Below, one piece after another: positions 1-7,644 of a stretch of 24,596 nt of DNA. Within the stretch, counting starts at the first letter, position 1; each line of letters starts with the position of its first letter. Both the position numbers and the translations under genes were made by a program. This stretch comes from CAZEGV01 sp964511645 (GTDB lineage: Bacteria > Bacteroidota > Bacteroidia > Cytophagales > JAAEPT01). The stretch is from positions 1-24,596 of the forward strand of contig CAZEGV010000041.1 of NCBI GenBank assembly GCA_964511645.1, given 5' to 3'. Under the pieces are notes generated by a model. The model was not told the origin of the DNA. It was given only the letters and a program-made list of their open reading frames with translations, and did no database searches.

Positions 1-69
1 ATTATTTTGCCTTAATAATGCAAAAAACAATTCAATCTAATCTAGACGCATATTACGATCAAAATGGTA
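1..69 (-). mobile_element. Diverged, truncated copy of the 157-bp MITE-like element
   Basis: Read on the minus strand from base 69, this stretch begins TACCA and follows the same course as the two well-preserved elements at 22778-22934 and 24385-24541. It includes an identical core at about 18-40 (GATTGAATTGTTTTTTGCA on the minus strand). The match is roughly 80% by eye. The copy runs off the left edge of the window, so its other end and left target duplication cannot be seen. The bases just outside the visible end (70-72) are TAA, the same 3-bp type that flanks the other copies. Its divergence suggests an older insertion than the two copies at the right of the window. It has no coding capacity. 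Confidence 0.75.
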
Positions 70-80
70 TAAAATAAAGA

Positions 81-116
81 CTAAAGGGGGGGGGGCAAAC
101 GCCCCCCTTAGTTTTT
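81..116 (+). terminator. Strong G/C-rich hairpin terminator
   Basis: CTAAA followed by ten G residues (86-95) can pair with CCCCCCTTAG (102-111) around a short CAAAC loop, and TTTTT follows at 112-116. The stem and U tract fit an intrinsic terminator for rightward transcription, perhaps of a gene left of the window. On the minus strand the downstream tract is a poorer U run, so a role in stopping ftsZ transcripts about 400 nt away is possible but less likely. The G run is longer than its C partner (10 versus 6), so the stem can slip in register. Confidence 0.7.
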
Positions 117-334
117 GAGAAGAAAATGTAATTATATTATTCTAAGATTATATTCTTTTTTATTTTTTTCTCTTTACTATTAATCTGATTGATGTGTACC
201 GTTATTCTATTTCTCACAAACAACTGACAACAAATGAGTTTATGTAAAAACAGACATTGTTTTGTACCCATCGGGTTTAGATAAACTGACTACACTAAGT
301 GGCATTGATGATTTTACAAGTCACTACTTGCGTG
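117..334. other. Non-coding, AT-rich stretch; nothing recognised
   Basis: About 220 bp between the terminator and the hairpin repeat downstream of ftsZ. Neither strand shows an ORF, a tRNA-like fold, a clear promoter or a transposase fragment that I can recognise. Confidence 0.5.
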
Positions 335-506
335 AGAGATGGCAATGGAAATCCTTTTTGTTTTTTTTATGCCTTTGATGAGTAACGTTTGTTTTGTCTT
401 CGACAGGCTCAGACTTGCACAAATAAACTCAACATAAAAAAACAAAAAGATTGGGAATGAACAGCTCGACAGCAGTCACCTTTTTTGGGTGACTGGTGGC
501 ACGCCC
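335..506. repeat. Bulged-hairpin intergenic repeat, copy 1 (3' of ftsZ)
   Basis: The order of parts matches the copy at 17661-17770: GAGATGGCAATGGA, left stem arm from 350 (AATCC then T5 G T8), right arm 436-452 (A7 C A5 GATT), then GGGAATGAACAGCTCGAC, then a second hairpin. The arms pair perfectly except for one extra C in the left arm, which is also extra in the other copy. The apical part (about 369-435) is long and carries GTCTTCGACAGGCTCAGAC at 396-414. The second hairpin pairs CAGTCACC (473-480) with GGTGACTG (488-495) and ends in GGCACGCCC. It begins about 18 nt past the ftsZ stop, so it may form the 3' end of the dcw transcript. Function is unknown. Confidence 0.6.
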
Positions 507-512
507 AAATAT

Positions 513-1895
513 TTAATCTACGTTATCATGTAGGAATGAGTTGTTTCCTAGTACATCTTTGTCATCGTTAAGTGTGTACCTAGAAATTCCTTCTTCGGAA
601 GAGTGTTGTGAGTCTGTGAGTTTATTTCCTCTGCGTAGATATGACGGGGTGTTCATCATATTATCGTCAGATTCATCGGTAGCAGAGTATTTGTTTTTGT
701 ATCTCTCGATGCGTTGTTGAGATTCTTTGCGGTGCTCGTCCATGCGGCGACGTGTGGCATCAAATACATCATCACTTGTTTCTTCTTCTGATTCTACTAT
801 TTCAAATTTAGAATCTTTCAGTATGTTTTCGGGACGGATAGTGCTAGGTGCTTCTTTGGCAGGTGTTTTCCCCATTCCTACAGACATTTTTCTGTTGTCT
901 GTCTCTAGGTCGTAGCGAATTTCTCCTTTGTCGTCTTCTTGAAATCCAGTGGCTATAATGGTTACTTTTATTTCATCTTCGGCTAGACTCATGTCTTCTC
1001 CCATTCCCCAAATTACATTGGCTCCGTTCCCTGAGCGCTCTACTACCATCTGTAGGATGTCATCAAACATATCCATATCTGGTTCTTCCGAAAAAGAGAT
1101 GTTTAATAGGATATTATTTGCTCCTGTAATGTCTCTATTTTCTAAAAGTGGGGATTCTAAAGCTCCTTCTACGGCTTTGATTCCTCTGTCTTCTCCTACT
1201 GCTACACAAGAGCCCATTACTGCTGTTCCTGCGTTTTTTATTACTGTATTTACGTCTTTAAAATCGACGTTTACATAGCCCTCTTTTGTGATAATCTCTG
1301 CGATACTGCTGGCTGCGGTAGACAAAATACTGTCTGCTTTTGCTAAGGCCTCTGTAAGTTTAAGTTTGCCATATACTTGACGAAGTTTGTCATTGGCTAC
1401 AACGAGTACAATGTCACAATTATTTTTCATATCGATGATACCGTCACGGGCTGCTTTGTTTTTGACAGGTCCTTCTAACATGAATGGTGAGGTGACAATA
1501 CCAACAGTCAAGATACCTAACTCACGTGAAATCTGAGCAATAACTGGTGCGGCTCCTGTGCCTGTACCACCCCCCATACCTGCGGTAATAAATAGTAGTT
1601 TGGTATTATTTGTTAATAAATCACGGATTTCTTCACGGCTTTCTAAGGCTGCTTCTCTACCTACTTCTGGGTTAGCACCTGCTCCAAGCCCTTCGGTTAG
1701 GTTCGTTCCAATTTGTAACTTATTAGGGATAGGGTTGCTATTAAGTGCTTGTGCATCTGTATTGCACACTACAAACTCGACATCCTTAATACCTGTATTA
1801 AACATGTGCTTAACGGCATTACTTCCTCCTCCACCTACTCCCATCACCTTTATGATAGATGAATGTTGAGCTGGTATTTCAAATGAATAATCCAT
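513..1895 (-). CDS. ftsZ: Cell division protein FtsZ (tubulin-like GTPase)
   Basis: FtsZ polymerises with GTP into the Z ring at mid-cell and recruits the divisome. The 460-residue product has the tubulin signature GGGTGTG at 108-114, the glycine-rich N-terminal loop GGGGSN at about 21-26, and the T7 synergy loop NVDFKD at 209-214 that completes the GTPase site of the neighbouring subunit. After the globular core (to about 325) comes a charged, probably disordered linker. The C-terminal tail ends NNSFLHDNVD, matching the Bacteroidota form of the conserved peptide that binds FtsA. ATG start; 21 bp separate it from the ftsA stop, the widest gap in the cluster. It is the last gene of the dcw unit, and a hairpin repeat follows its stop. 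No truncation or unusual residues seen. Confidence 0.98.
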   Translation of the reverse strand: MDYSFEIPAQHSSIIKVMGVGGGGSNAVKHMFNTGIKDVEFVVCNTDAQALNSNPIPNKLQIGTNLTEGLGAGANPEVGREAALESREEIRDLLTNNTKLLFITAGMGGGTGTGAAPVIAQISRELGILTVGIVTSPFMLEGPVKNKAARDGIIDMKNNCDIVLVVANDKLRQVYGKLKLTEALAKADSILSTAASSIAEIITKEGYVNVDFKDVNTVIKNAGTAVMGSCVAVGEDRGIKAVEGALESPLLENRDITGANNILLNISFSEEPDMDMFDDILQMVVERSGNGANVIWGMGEDMSLAEDEIKVTIIATGFQEDDKGEIRYDLETDNRKMSVGMGKTPAKEAPSTIRPENILKDSKFEIVESEEETSDDVFDATRRRMDEHRKESQQRIERYKNKYSATDESDDNMMNTPSYLRRGNKLTDSQHSSEEGISRYTLNDDKDVLGNNSFLHDNVD

Positions 1896-1916
1896 GGTCC
1901 TATTTATTTATAATTA

Positions 1917-3257
1917 TTAATATTCTGAATCGTCTTCTAAATCTTTATCTACAATTAAGTCTTTCAAATTAATTGTAGTGCCTAGTCTTTTAGTAATACT
2001 AGCAAACATGCCTTTTCCTTTGTCCCTGGCTGTCACAGGATCGTCTGCTTCTTTAACTTCTTTTTCTAACTTATCGTTAATCCCTCTTTCGTCCAATTGT
2101 TTGAATCCTGCCAAAACTAATCCTATTGCAGTGGCATACATTGGCGATTTTACTGATTCGTCTTTGCTCTTTCCAAGGTGAGGGTTAGGAAAACCTACTT
2201 CACAACCTAAGCCAGTCATGTACTCAAACAAATGTTTGGCAGAGTCTAATAACGCTCCTCCACCTGTTAGTACAATGCCTGCTCCCAATTTGTCTTTATA
2301 ACCTGAGTTAATCAACTGATCGTCTACTAATTCAATGATGTCTTCCATCCTACTCTGGATAACTTGAGATAACATGTGACATGAAATCTCCTTTGCCTGA
2401 CGGCGACGTAAGCCTGGGATAGTAATGATTTCATTCTTTTTTGCCTTGTCGGCTAATGCTTTTCCAAATTGAACTTTTAATTGCTCGGCCTCTCCTTTCA
2501 GCACATTACAGCCTTCTTTGATGTCTTGTGTAATGATGTCTCCTCCAAAAGGAATTACGGCTGTATGTCTAATAATTCCGTCATGAAAAACAGCTACGTC
2601 AGTAGTGCCCCCACCGATATCTACTAAAGCTACTCCCATTTCTTTGTCCAAATCGTCCAAAACAGATAGGCTAGAGGCTAAAGGTTCTAAGATTAAATCT
2701 TGAATTTCTAAGTTTTTGGCAGTTCCACTACGTTTTACCGATTTTGTAATATTACCTACTGCACTGATATCTGCTGTAATAACATGAAAGTTAGCTTCCA
2801 ATCTTTTACCTGCCTCCCCTATCGGGAATTTAACACCTGGATGGTCGTCTACTTTAAAATCTTGAGGCATCACATGTAATATCTGAGTTCCCATTGGGGT
2901 CACGATTTTGTACATGTCGTTAATCAACCGTGCTACGTCTTCTTTGCTAATCTCTCCATCTGTATTAGTCGACATCACACTTCCGTACTCAATTGAGCTC
3001 TTGATGTGATGACCTGCAATACCTACATTTACCTTTCCTACACGAACTCCAGATTTAGCTTCTGCTTCTCCCAGTGCTCGGTTAATCGACTTGATTGTTA
3101 AATCAATATTGGTTACAACACCACGTTTTACTCCTTCAGAATCAGATTTACCCATTCCTAAGATTTGTAATTTTCCATGTTCGTCTTCTTGACCAACAAT
3201 GGCACAGATTTTTGTAGTACCAATATCTAAGCCTACAATGATTTCAGATTTAGCCAT
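1917..3257 (-). CDS. ftsA: Cell division protein FtsA (actin-like Z-ring tether)
   Basis: FtsA is an actin/Hsp70-fold ATPase that tethers FtsZ filaments to the inner membrane and recruits later division proteins. In 446 residues it shows the N-terminal phosphate-1 motif (GLDIGTTK near residue 9), an FtsA-specific 1C region, the phosphate-2 motif VDIGGGTTD near 210, and the adenosine motif GIVLTGGGALL. The C-terminal part contains a probable amphipathic membrane helix (GMFASITKRL). About 20 further residues ending in an acidic DLEDDSEY tail follow it, whereas in E. coli the helix is at the extreme C-terminus. The ATG overlaps the ftsQ stop by one base (TAATG), implying translational coupling. 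Family and place in the operon are certain. Confidence 0.97.
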   Translation of the reverse strand: MAKSEIIVGLDIGTTKICAIVGQEDEHGKLQILGMGKSDSEGVKRGVVTNIDLTIKSINRALGEAEAKSGVRVGKVNVGIAGHHIKSSIEYGSVMSTNTDGEISKEDVARLINDMYKIVTPMGTQILHVMPQDFKVDDHPGVKFPIGEAGKRLEANFHVITADISAVGNITKSVKRSGTAKNLEIQDLILEPLASSLSVLDDLDKEMGVALVDIGGGTTDVAVFHDGIIRHTAVIPFGGDIITQDIKEGCNVLKGEAEQLKVQFGKALADKAKKNEIITIPGLRRRQAKEISCHMLSQVIQSRMEDIIELVDDQLINSGYKDKLGAGIVLTGGGALLDSAKHLFEYMTGLGCEVGFPNPHLGKSKDESVKSPMYATAIGLVLAGFKQLDERGINDKLEKEVKEADDPVTARDKGKGMFASITKRLGTTINLKDLIVDKDLEDDSEY

Positions 3258-4018
3258 TATTCACAAACGATTTGATTGTTAAATTTTACACTTACTTTTT
3301 TATAACTATTCCACCCTTTTCTAGGTAAAATCTGGTTATAAAATATTTTTATTCTTTCGAATTTATCTTTATAATTTTCGTTCTTTCCAAAAGCAATTAT
3401 TGAGCTTGTAACCTGTGGATAAAATGTTAATTCCTTGTTGACATCTATCCAAGCCGCACATAGCTGAGCTTTTAGAAATTCATCTTGATTGATATAAGCA
3501 ACAAGCGATAAGAATTTTTTTTCAAATCGAGAATTTTTTGGATTCTTAACAAACAAGCTGTCAGAATCCTTACAACGCACCATCATCAACCTAGCACTAT
3601 GCTCTGCAGACAAGGGCAACCTCACCAATCCTTCAGAAATATAACATGACTGCTTCTCAGTCATTAACCTAAATACTGGCACCTCTTGGCTTAAAGAAAC
3701 AAGCAATTGTCCCTTATGAGTTTTCAGGATTTCGGCATCTTTAACAAAAATATTATTTTTAAGCTTAGATTCCATTCGTTCTGCATCAATGTGGATAAGT
3801 TTCCCTTTTAATTCATCATCGTTGTATAAGTCTCTAATGTTATGAATTATATTTTCTTCTGTCAAAAAAACATTTTCAACATCTTCTTCAAGCTTTATTT
3901 TCACCTGCTTGCAGTCTATATTTCGGTACTGATATTCAGCCAAAACAATTCCACCCACTACAAATAGTAGTAGTCCCACAAGCTTCGCTGTGCGCCATAT
4001 CTTCTTATCTACTTTCAC
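3257..4018 (-). CDS. ftsQ: Cell division protein FtsQ/DivIB
   Basis: FtsQ is a bitopic membrane protein that links the cytoplasmic ring to the periplasmic septal synthase complex. The 253-residue product has a short basic cytoplasmic N-terminus, one transmembrane segment (about 13-28), then a periplasmic part that begins with a POTRA-like region (about 36-105) and continues in a beta domain. Sequence conservation is low, as usual for FtsQ, so the call rests on topology, length and its fixed place between murC and ftsA. The start is GTG: a TAG stop lies in frame two codons upstream and no in-frame ATG occurs before the membrane segment. It overlaps the murC 3' end by 14 bp. Confidence 0.9.
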   Translation of the reverse strand: MKVDKKIWRTAKLVGLLLFVVGGIVLAEYQYRNIDCKQVKIKLEEDVENVFLTEENIIHNIRDLYNDDELKGKLIHIDAERMESKLKNNIFVKDAEILKTHKGQLLVSLSQEVPVFRLMTEKQSCYISEGLVRLPLSAEHSARLMMVRCKDSDSLFVKNPKNSRFEKKFLSLVAYINQDEFLKAQLCAAWIDVNKELTFYPQVTSSIIAFGKNENYKDKFERIKIFYNQILPRKGWNSYKKVSVKFNNQIVCE

Positions 4019-5378
4019 GCTCTAGCATCTCTTTGATTGGTTCCACAAATCTATCGATATCCCCAGCCCCCAGGGTCACTACAATATCTGTTTTTATGTT
4101 TTTTATAACATCAACTATCTCTTCTTCTTTTACAAGTCTCTTGTTTGTGTTATTTACTTTGGACAGTAACCATTCAGCATTCACACCATCTATTGGCAAC
4201 TCTCTTGCTGGATAAATATCCATTAATAATAGTTCATCTATTTTAGCCAGCTCTTCTGCAAAATTTTCTGCAAAATCACGAGTCCTACTGTACAGATGAG
4301 GCTGAAATAATACAGTCATCTTTTTGTTTGGAAACAACTCTCGTACCGCTGACACAAAAGCTTTTATTTCAGAAGGGTGATGTGCGTAATCATCTAAATA
4401 AATAACCTTTTCATTCTTAATAATGTACTCAAATCTTCTCTTTACTCCTCTATATGATTGTACTCCTTCTATAATCTTTTCGTCAGAAACACCTAGTTCT
4501 AACGCAACTGTAATTGCCGCTACGGTATTCATTACATTATGATGACCTGGTACATATAGGTTTATGTTTTTAATGCACTTACTTCCATAAACATAATCAA
4601 AGCATTGATATCCGTTTTCTACTTTCAGGTTTTGAATGCTCGCTTCTCCATCATCACCGTAAACAACTTCTCTAACCTTTGTATCTAACTTAACCTCCTG
4701 GTGCTTTACCAAAACACCTTCTTGAGGCAACAGATTAGCGTAATCAACAAATGCTTGATTAAATGATTTGTCATCTTGATAAATATCTAAATGATCAGGG
4801 TCTACCGTTGTGATAATTGATGCGTTTGGTGACAATCGTAAAAAAGATCTATCAAATTCATCAGCTTCTACTACAACAATATGTTCGCCATCTCCATCGT
4901 TACGATAAATCAAGTTAGAATTATAATTTTTTAAAATCCCTCCTACAAAGCAAGTAACATTCCGATTAGCTTGATACAATAGGTGAGCCAAAATAGAAGA
5001 TGTTGTAGTCTTTCCGTGTGTCCCTGCTACTCCTACTGTATAATAGTTTTGGCTAATCACGCCTAGTACTTGAGCTCTTTTTAGCACTTCATGTCCTGAG
5101 GTAGAAAAGTATTTATACAATCCTGTATCTTTTGGGATGGCTGGAGTAAAAATAATCAAAGTATTTTCTGTATCAAGAAACACCTTCCCAACTTCTGAAA
5201 TATCATCTTGACAAAAAACACGAATCCCTTCTTGAACTAACGACTCTGTAAGTGGAGTACAGGTTTTATCATAACCTTCTACTCTTTTACCCTCCTTGCT
5301 GAACCAACGTGCCAAAGCACTCATGCCTATTCCGCCAATTCCTATAAAGAAAACGTTATCGTATTTGGATAGATTCAC
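4005..5378 (-). CDS. murC: UDP-N-acetylmuramate--L-alanine ligase MurC
   Basis: MurC is a cytoplasmic Mur ligase that adds L-alanine to UDP-MurNAc with ATP, the first step of stem-peptide synthesis. In the 457-residue product, GIGGIGMS (13-20) is the N-terminal nucleotide-sugar binding loop, GTHGKTTT (119-126) the ATP P-loop, EADEFD (171-176) the central-domain metal/ATP region, and DDYAHHPSEI (329-338) a MurC-typical motif in the C-terminal domain. The GTHGKTTT form separates it from MurD and MurE, which have GSNGKTTT and GTNGKTT here. The start codon is GTG, immediately after the murG TAA with no spacer; no suitable in-frame ATG lies nearby. Length is normal for the family. Confidence 0.97.
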   Translation of the reverse strand: MNLSKYDNVFFIGIGGIGMSALARWFSKEGKRVEGYDKTCTPLTESLVQEGIRVFCQDDISEVGKVFLDTENTLIIFTPAIPKDTGLYKYFSTSGHEVLKRAQVLGVISQNYYTVGVAGTHGKTTTSSILAHLLYQANRNVTCFVGGILKNYNSNLIYRNDGDGEHIVVVEADEFDRSFLRLSPNASIITTVDPDHLDIYQDDKSFNQAFVDYANLLPQEGVLVKHQEVKLDTKVREVVYGDDGEASIQNLKVENGYQCFDYVYGSKCIKNINLYVPGHHNVMNTVAAITVALELGVSDEKIIEGVQSYRGVKRRFEYIIKNEKVIYLDDYAHHPSEIKAFVSAVRELFPNKKMTVLFQPHLYSRTRDFAENFAEELAKIDELLLMDIYPARELPIDGVNAEWLLSKVNNTNKRLVKEEEIVDVIKNIKTDIVVTLGAGDIDRFVEPIKEMLERESR

Positions 5379-6482
5379 TTAATTCAGTTCTTTTTTAATT
5401 TCTTCTACAATATTTTTTACCGCCTCTGGCTTCTCCATACTCGTTATATTTTTGGATAATTCATTTTGTAATGATTTATCATTCATTAATGTCAAGACCA
5501 TTTTTACTAATTCGTCTTTGGCTTCTGCGTCCTTTACTAAGATAGCGGCTTTTTTATCCACCAATGCCATTGCATTACTAGTTTGGTGATCTTCCGAAAC
5601 ATTAGGAGAAGGGACTAATATCGTTGGCTTGTTAACCAAACACAATTCAGATATTGACAAAGCTCCAGCTCTACTCACCACCATATCGGCAGCAGCGTAA
5701 GCTAAATCCATCTCATAAATAAATTGATGAATTTTTGTGCTGTCCTCAACAAACTCAGCGGTTTCTCCTATTATATTTTTATAATAAAACTTCCCTGTTT
5801 GCCAAAGTAATTGAACACCTGATTCTTGCAATTGTTTTAATCCTTTCAAAACACTCTCGTTAATCGTTCTTGCACCCAAACTACCCCCAATCACCAATAG
5901 TGTATACTTGTTTTTGTCTAAGGCAAAGTATTCGCAAGCTTTGTCTTTTTTCTCTTTAATGTCTAAAATATCTTTTCTGACAGGGTTTCCCGTCAAAACA
6001 ATCTTGTCTTCAGGAAAGTATTTTTGCATTCCTTCATAAGCCACACATATCTTTTTAGCTTTTTTTGCTAACCATTTATTAGTCAGTCCTGCGTAAGAAT
6101 TTTGCTCTTGTATAACCGTTGGTACATTATAATACTGGGCCACTCTCAATACGGGACCGCTGGCATAACCTCCAAACCCTATCACCACAGTGGGCTGAAA
6201 ACCTTTTATTATTTTCTTTGCTCTATTTAAGCTCCTGATAAGCTTAAAAGGGAACAACAAATTCTTTAATGTAAATCTTCGTTGTATTCCCGCTACTGGC
6301 AATCCTACGATATTATAGTTTGCCTGTGGCACTTTCTCCATTTCCATCCTTCCTTCTGCTCCTACAAATAAAAAGTCTGCATTCGGAAACTGATTTTTCA
6401 GTTCTTCTGCTACAGCTATTGCAGGGTAGATATGTCCACCTGTGCCTCCACCACTTATTATAAACCTATATTTATTCTTCAC
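5379..6482 (-). CDS. murG: Lipid II synthase MurG (GlcNAc transferase)
   Basis: MurG is a peripheral inner-membrane GT-B glycosyltransferase that transfers GlcNAc from UDP-GlcNAc to lipid I, giving lipid II. The 367 residues show GGGTGGH at 11-17 (first glycine loop), GFGGYASGP at 102-110, QEQN at 125-128, GGSLGA at 199-204 at the start of the C-terminal domain, and the donor-binding stretch around SRAGALSISEL (270-280) followed by PNVSEDHQTSNA. All are MurG family hallmarks. It begins with GTG inside the end of ftsW (11-bp overlap). Placing it between ftsW and murC is standard. Confidence 0.97.
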   Translation of the reverse strand: MKNKYRFIISGGGTGGHIYPAIAVAEELKNQFPNADFLFVGAEGRMEMEKVPQANYNIVGLPVAGIQRRFTLKNLLFPFKLIRSLNRAKKIIKGFQPTVVIGFGGYASGPVLRVAQYYNVPTVIQEQNSYAGLTNKWLAKKAKKICVAYEGMQKYFPEDKIVLTGNPVRKDILDIKEKKDKACEYFALDKNKYTLLVIGGSLGARTINESVLKGLKQLQESGVQLLWQTGKFYYKNIIGETAEFVEDSTKIHQFIYEMDLAYAAADMVVSRAGALSISELCLVNKPTILVPSPNVSEDHQTSNAMALVDKKAAILVKDAEAKDELVKMVLTLMNDKSLQNELSKNITSMEKPEAVKNIVEEIKKELN

Positions 6483-7644
6483 TACTAAGGTTGTCTACAT
6501 TTAATGATTGTTCTTTTTCGTAATTCACTCTGCTCACCGACAATACAACACCAATAGAAACTCCTGAAAACAAAAGAGATGTCCCTCCCATGCTCAAAAA
6601 CGGAAGCGGAAGCCCCGTTACAGGTCCAACCCCTACTACTACTGCCATGTGTACCAATGCCTGAATAACCAACATAAAGCTTAAACCTGCTGCCAAAAGT
6701 CCGCCGTAAGGATCTTTACTTCTCGCCATGACTCTCATACCTCTATAAAAAAGTCCTAGATAAAGTAACAAAACGAGTGTACCAATAAGCAAACCTCCTT
6801 CTTCAATAATAATAGCATAAATATAATCTGCGTAAGCTTCTGGTAAAAAATATCGTTCTTGACTATTGCCATACCCTTTCCCGAATATCCCTCCAGTAGC
6901 TATTGCCATATTAGCATGCTCTACTTGATAAGGTACTTCTGTAGCTCCGACATCATCAGTCATTACTGCCCACCAATCATGGATTCTTCTTTGAGCCGTT
7001 TCCTTACGAGTACCGTAAGACAAAGCCAAAGCCAAAGCTATAATAATAAATCCAACCAAACTGAGGATATGCTTAAGAGAAACCCTCCCCATAAACATCA
7101 CTACCATACAACCTAAAAACAATAAGCCTGCAGTAGAGAAATCAGATAAAGCTATCAAACCACAAATTACACCACACCAAAGTAACATTGGCAATACCGC
7201 TTCTTTAAAATCTTCTATGTTTTTTTGGCGTTTTGAAAGCATTCTAGCAAGACCCGAAATCAAAGCTAGTTTGGCTAAGTCGGATGGCTGAAATGTAATC
7301 CCTATAAAAGGAACGACTAGTCTTCTAGTGGCCTGATTGGTTGTTTCACCAAAGAAAACAGTAAAAATAAGTAGTGCCGCAGATACCCACAACAATAAAT
7401 GAGAGAGCTTAGAAAAGTATTTATAATCTACCAAATGAGTCATCCACATTGCTAGTAAAGAAATAACCAAGAAGAATACATGTCTAAATAAATAATACTC
7501 TGTATTACCTCCAGTTTGCCGGAAAGCTCTAGCACTTACAGCACTGTACACCACCAATATGCTCAAACAGGACAAAGCAAAGACTATCGTCCAAATAACG
7601 TAGTCACCTCTTAATCGTTCCTTTATTTTTTCTACTATATTCAT
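6472..7644 (-). CDS. ftsW: Septal peptidoglycan polymerase FtsW (SEDS family)
   Basis: FtsW is a polytopic SEDS glycosyltransferase that polymerises lipid II at the septum with its partner transpeptidase FtsI. The 390-residue product has about ten hydrophobic segments, the SEDS motif FQPSDLAK at 118-125, the GKGYGNSQERYFLPEAYADY stretch at about 255-274, and an aspartate (about D273) in the position of the catalytic Asp of characterised SEDS enzymes. The C-terminal motif PLPFLSMGGTSLL is also typical. FtsW rather than RodA is inferred from its place in the dcw cluster. ATG start, overlapping the murD stop by 4 bp (ATGA). Confidence 0.95.
   Translation of the reverse strand: MNIVEKIKERLRGDYVIWTIVFALSCLSILVVYSAVSARAFRQTGGNTEYYLFRHVFFLVISLLAMWMTHLVDYKYFSKLSHLLLWVSAALLIFTVFFGETTNQATRRLVVPFIGITFQPSDLAKLALISGLARMLSKRQKNIEDFKEAVLPMLLWCGVICGLIALSDFSTAGLLFLGCMVVMFMGRVSLKHILSLVGFIIIALALALSYGTRKETAQRRIHDWWAVMTDDVGATEVPYQVEHANMAIATGGIFGKGYGNSQERYFLPEAYADYIYAIIIEEGGLLIGTLVLLLYLGLFYRGMRVMARSKDPYGGLLAAGLSFMLVIQALVHMAVVVGVGPVTGLPLPFLSMGGTSLLFSGVSIGVVLSVSRVNYEKEQSLNVDNLSSEE

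Noticed and set aside
727..1869. Plus-strand ORFs of 60-110 codons opposite ftsZ.
   Set aside because: They are antisense shadows of ftsZ codon use, with no domain, signal or start context of their own. The same holds for the other antisense ORFs across the dcw, amt, recB and MORN-protein genes.
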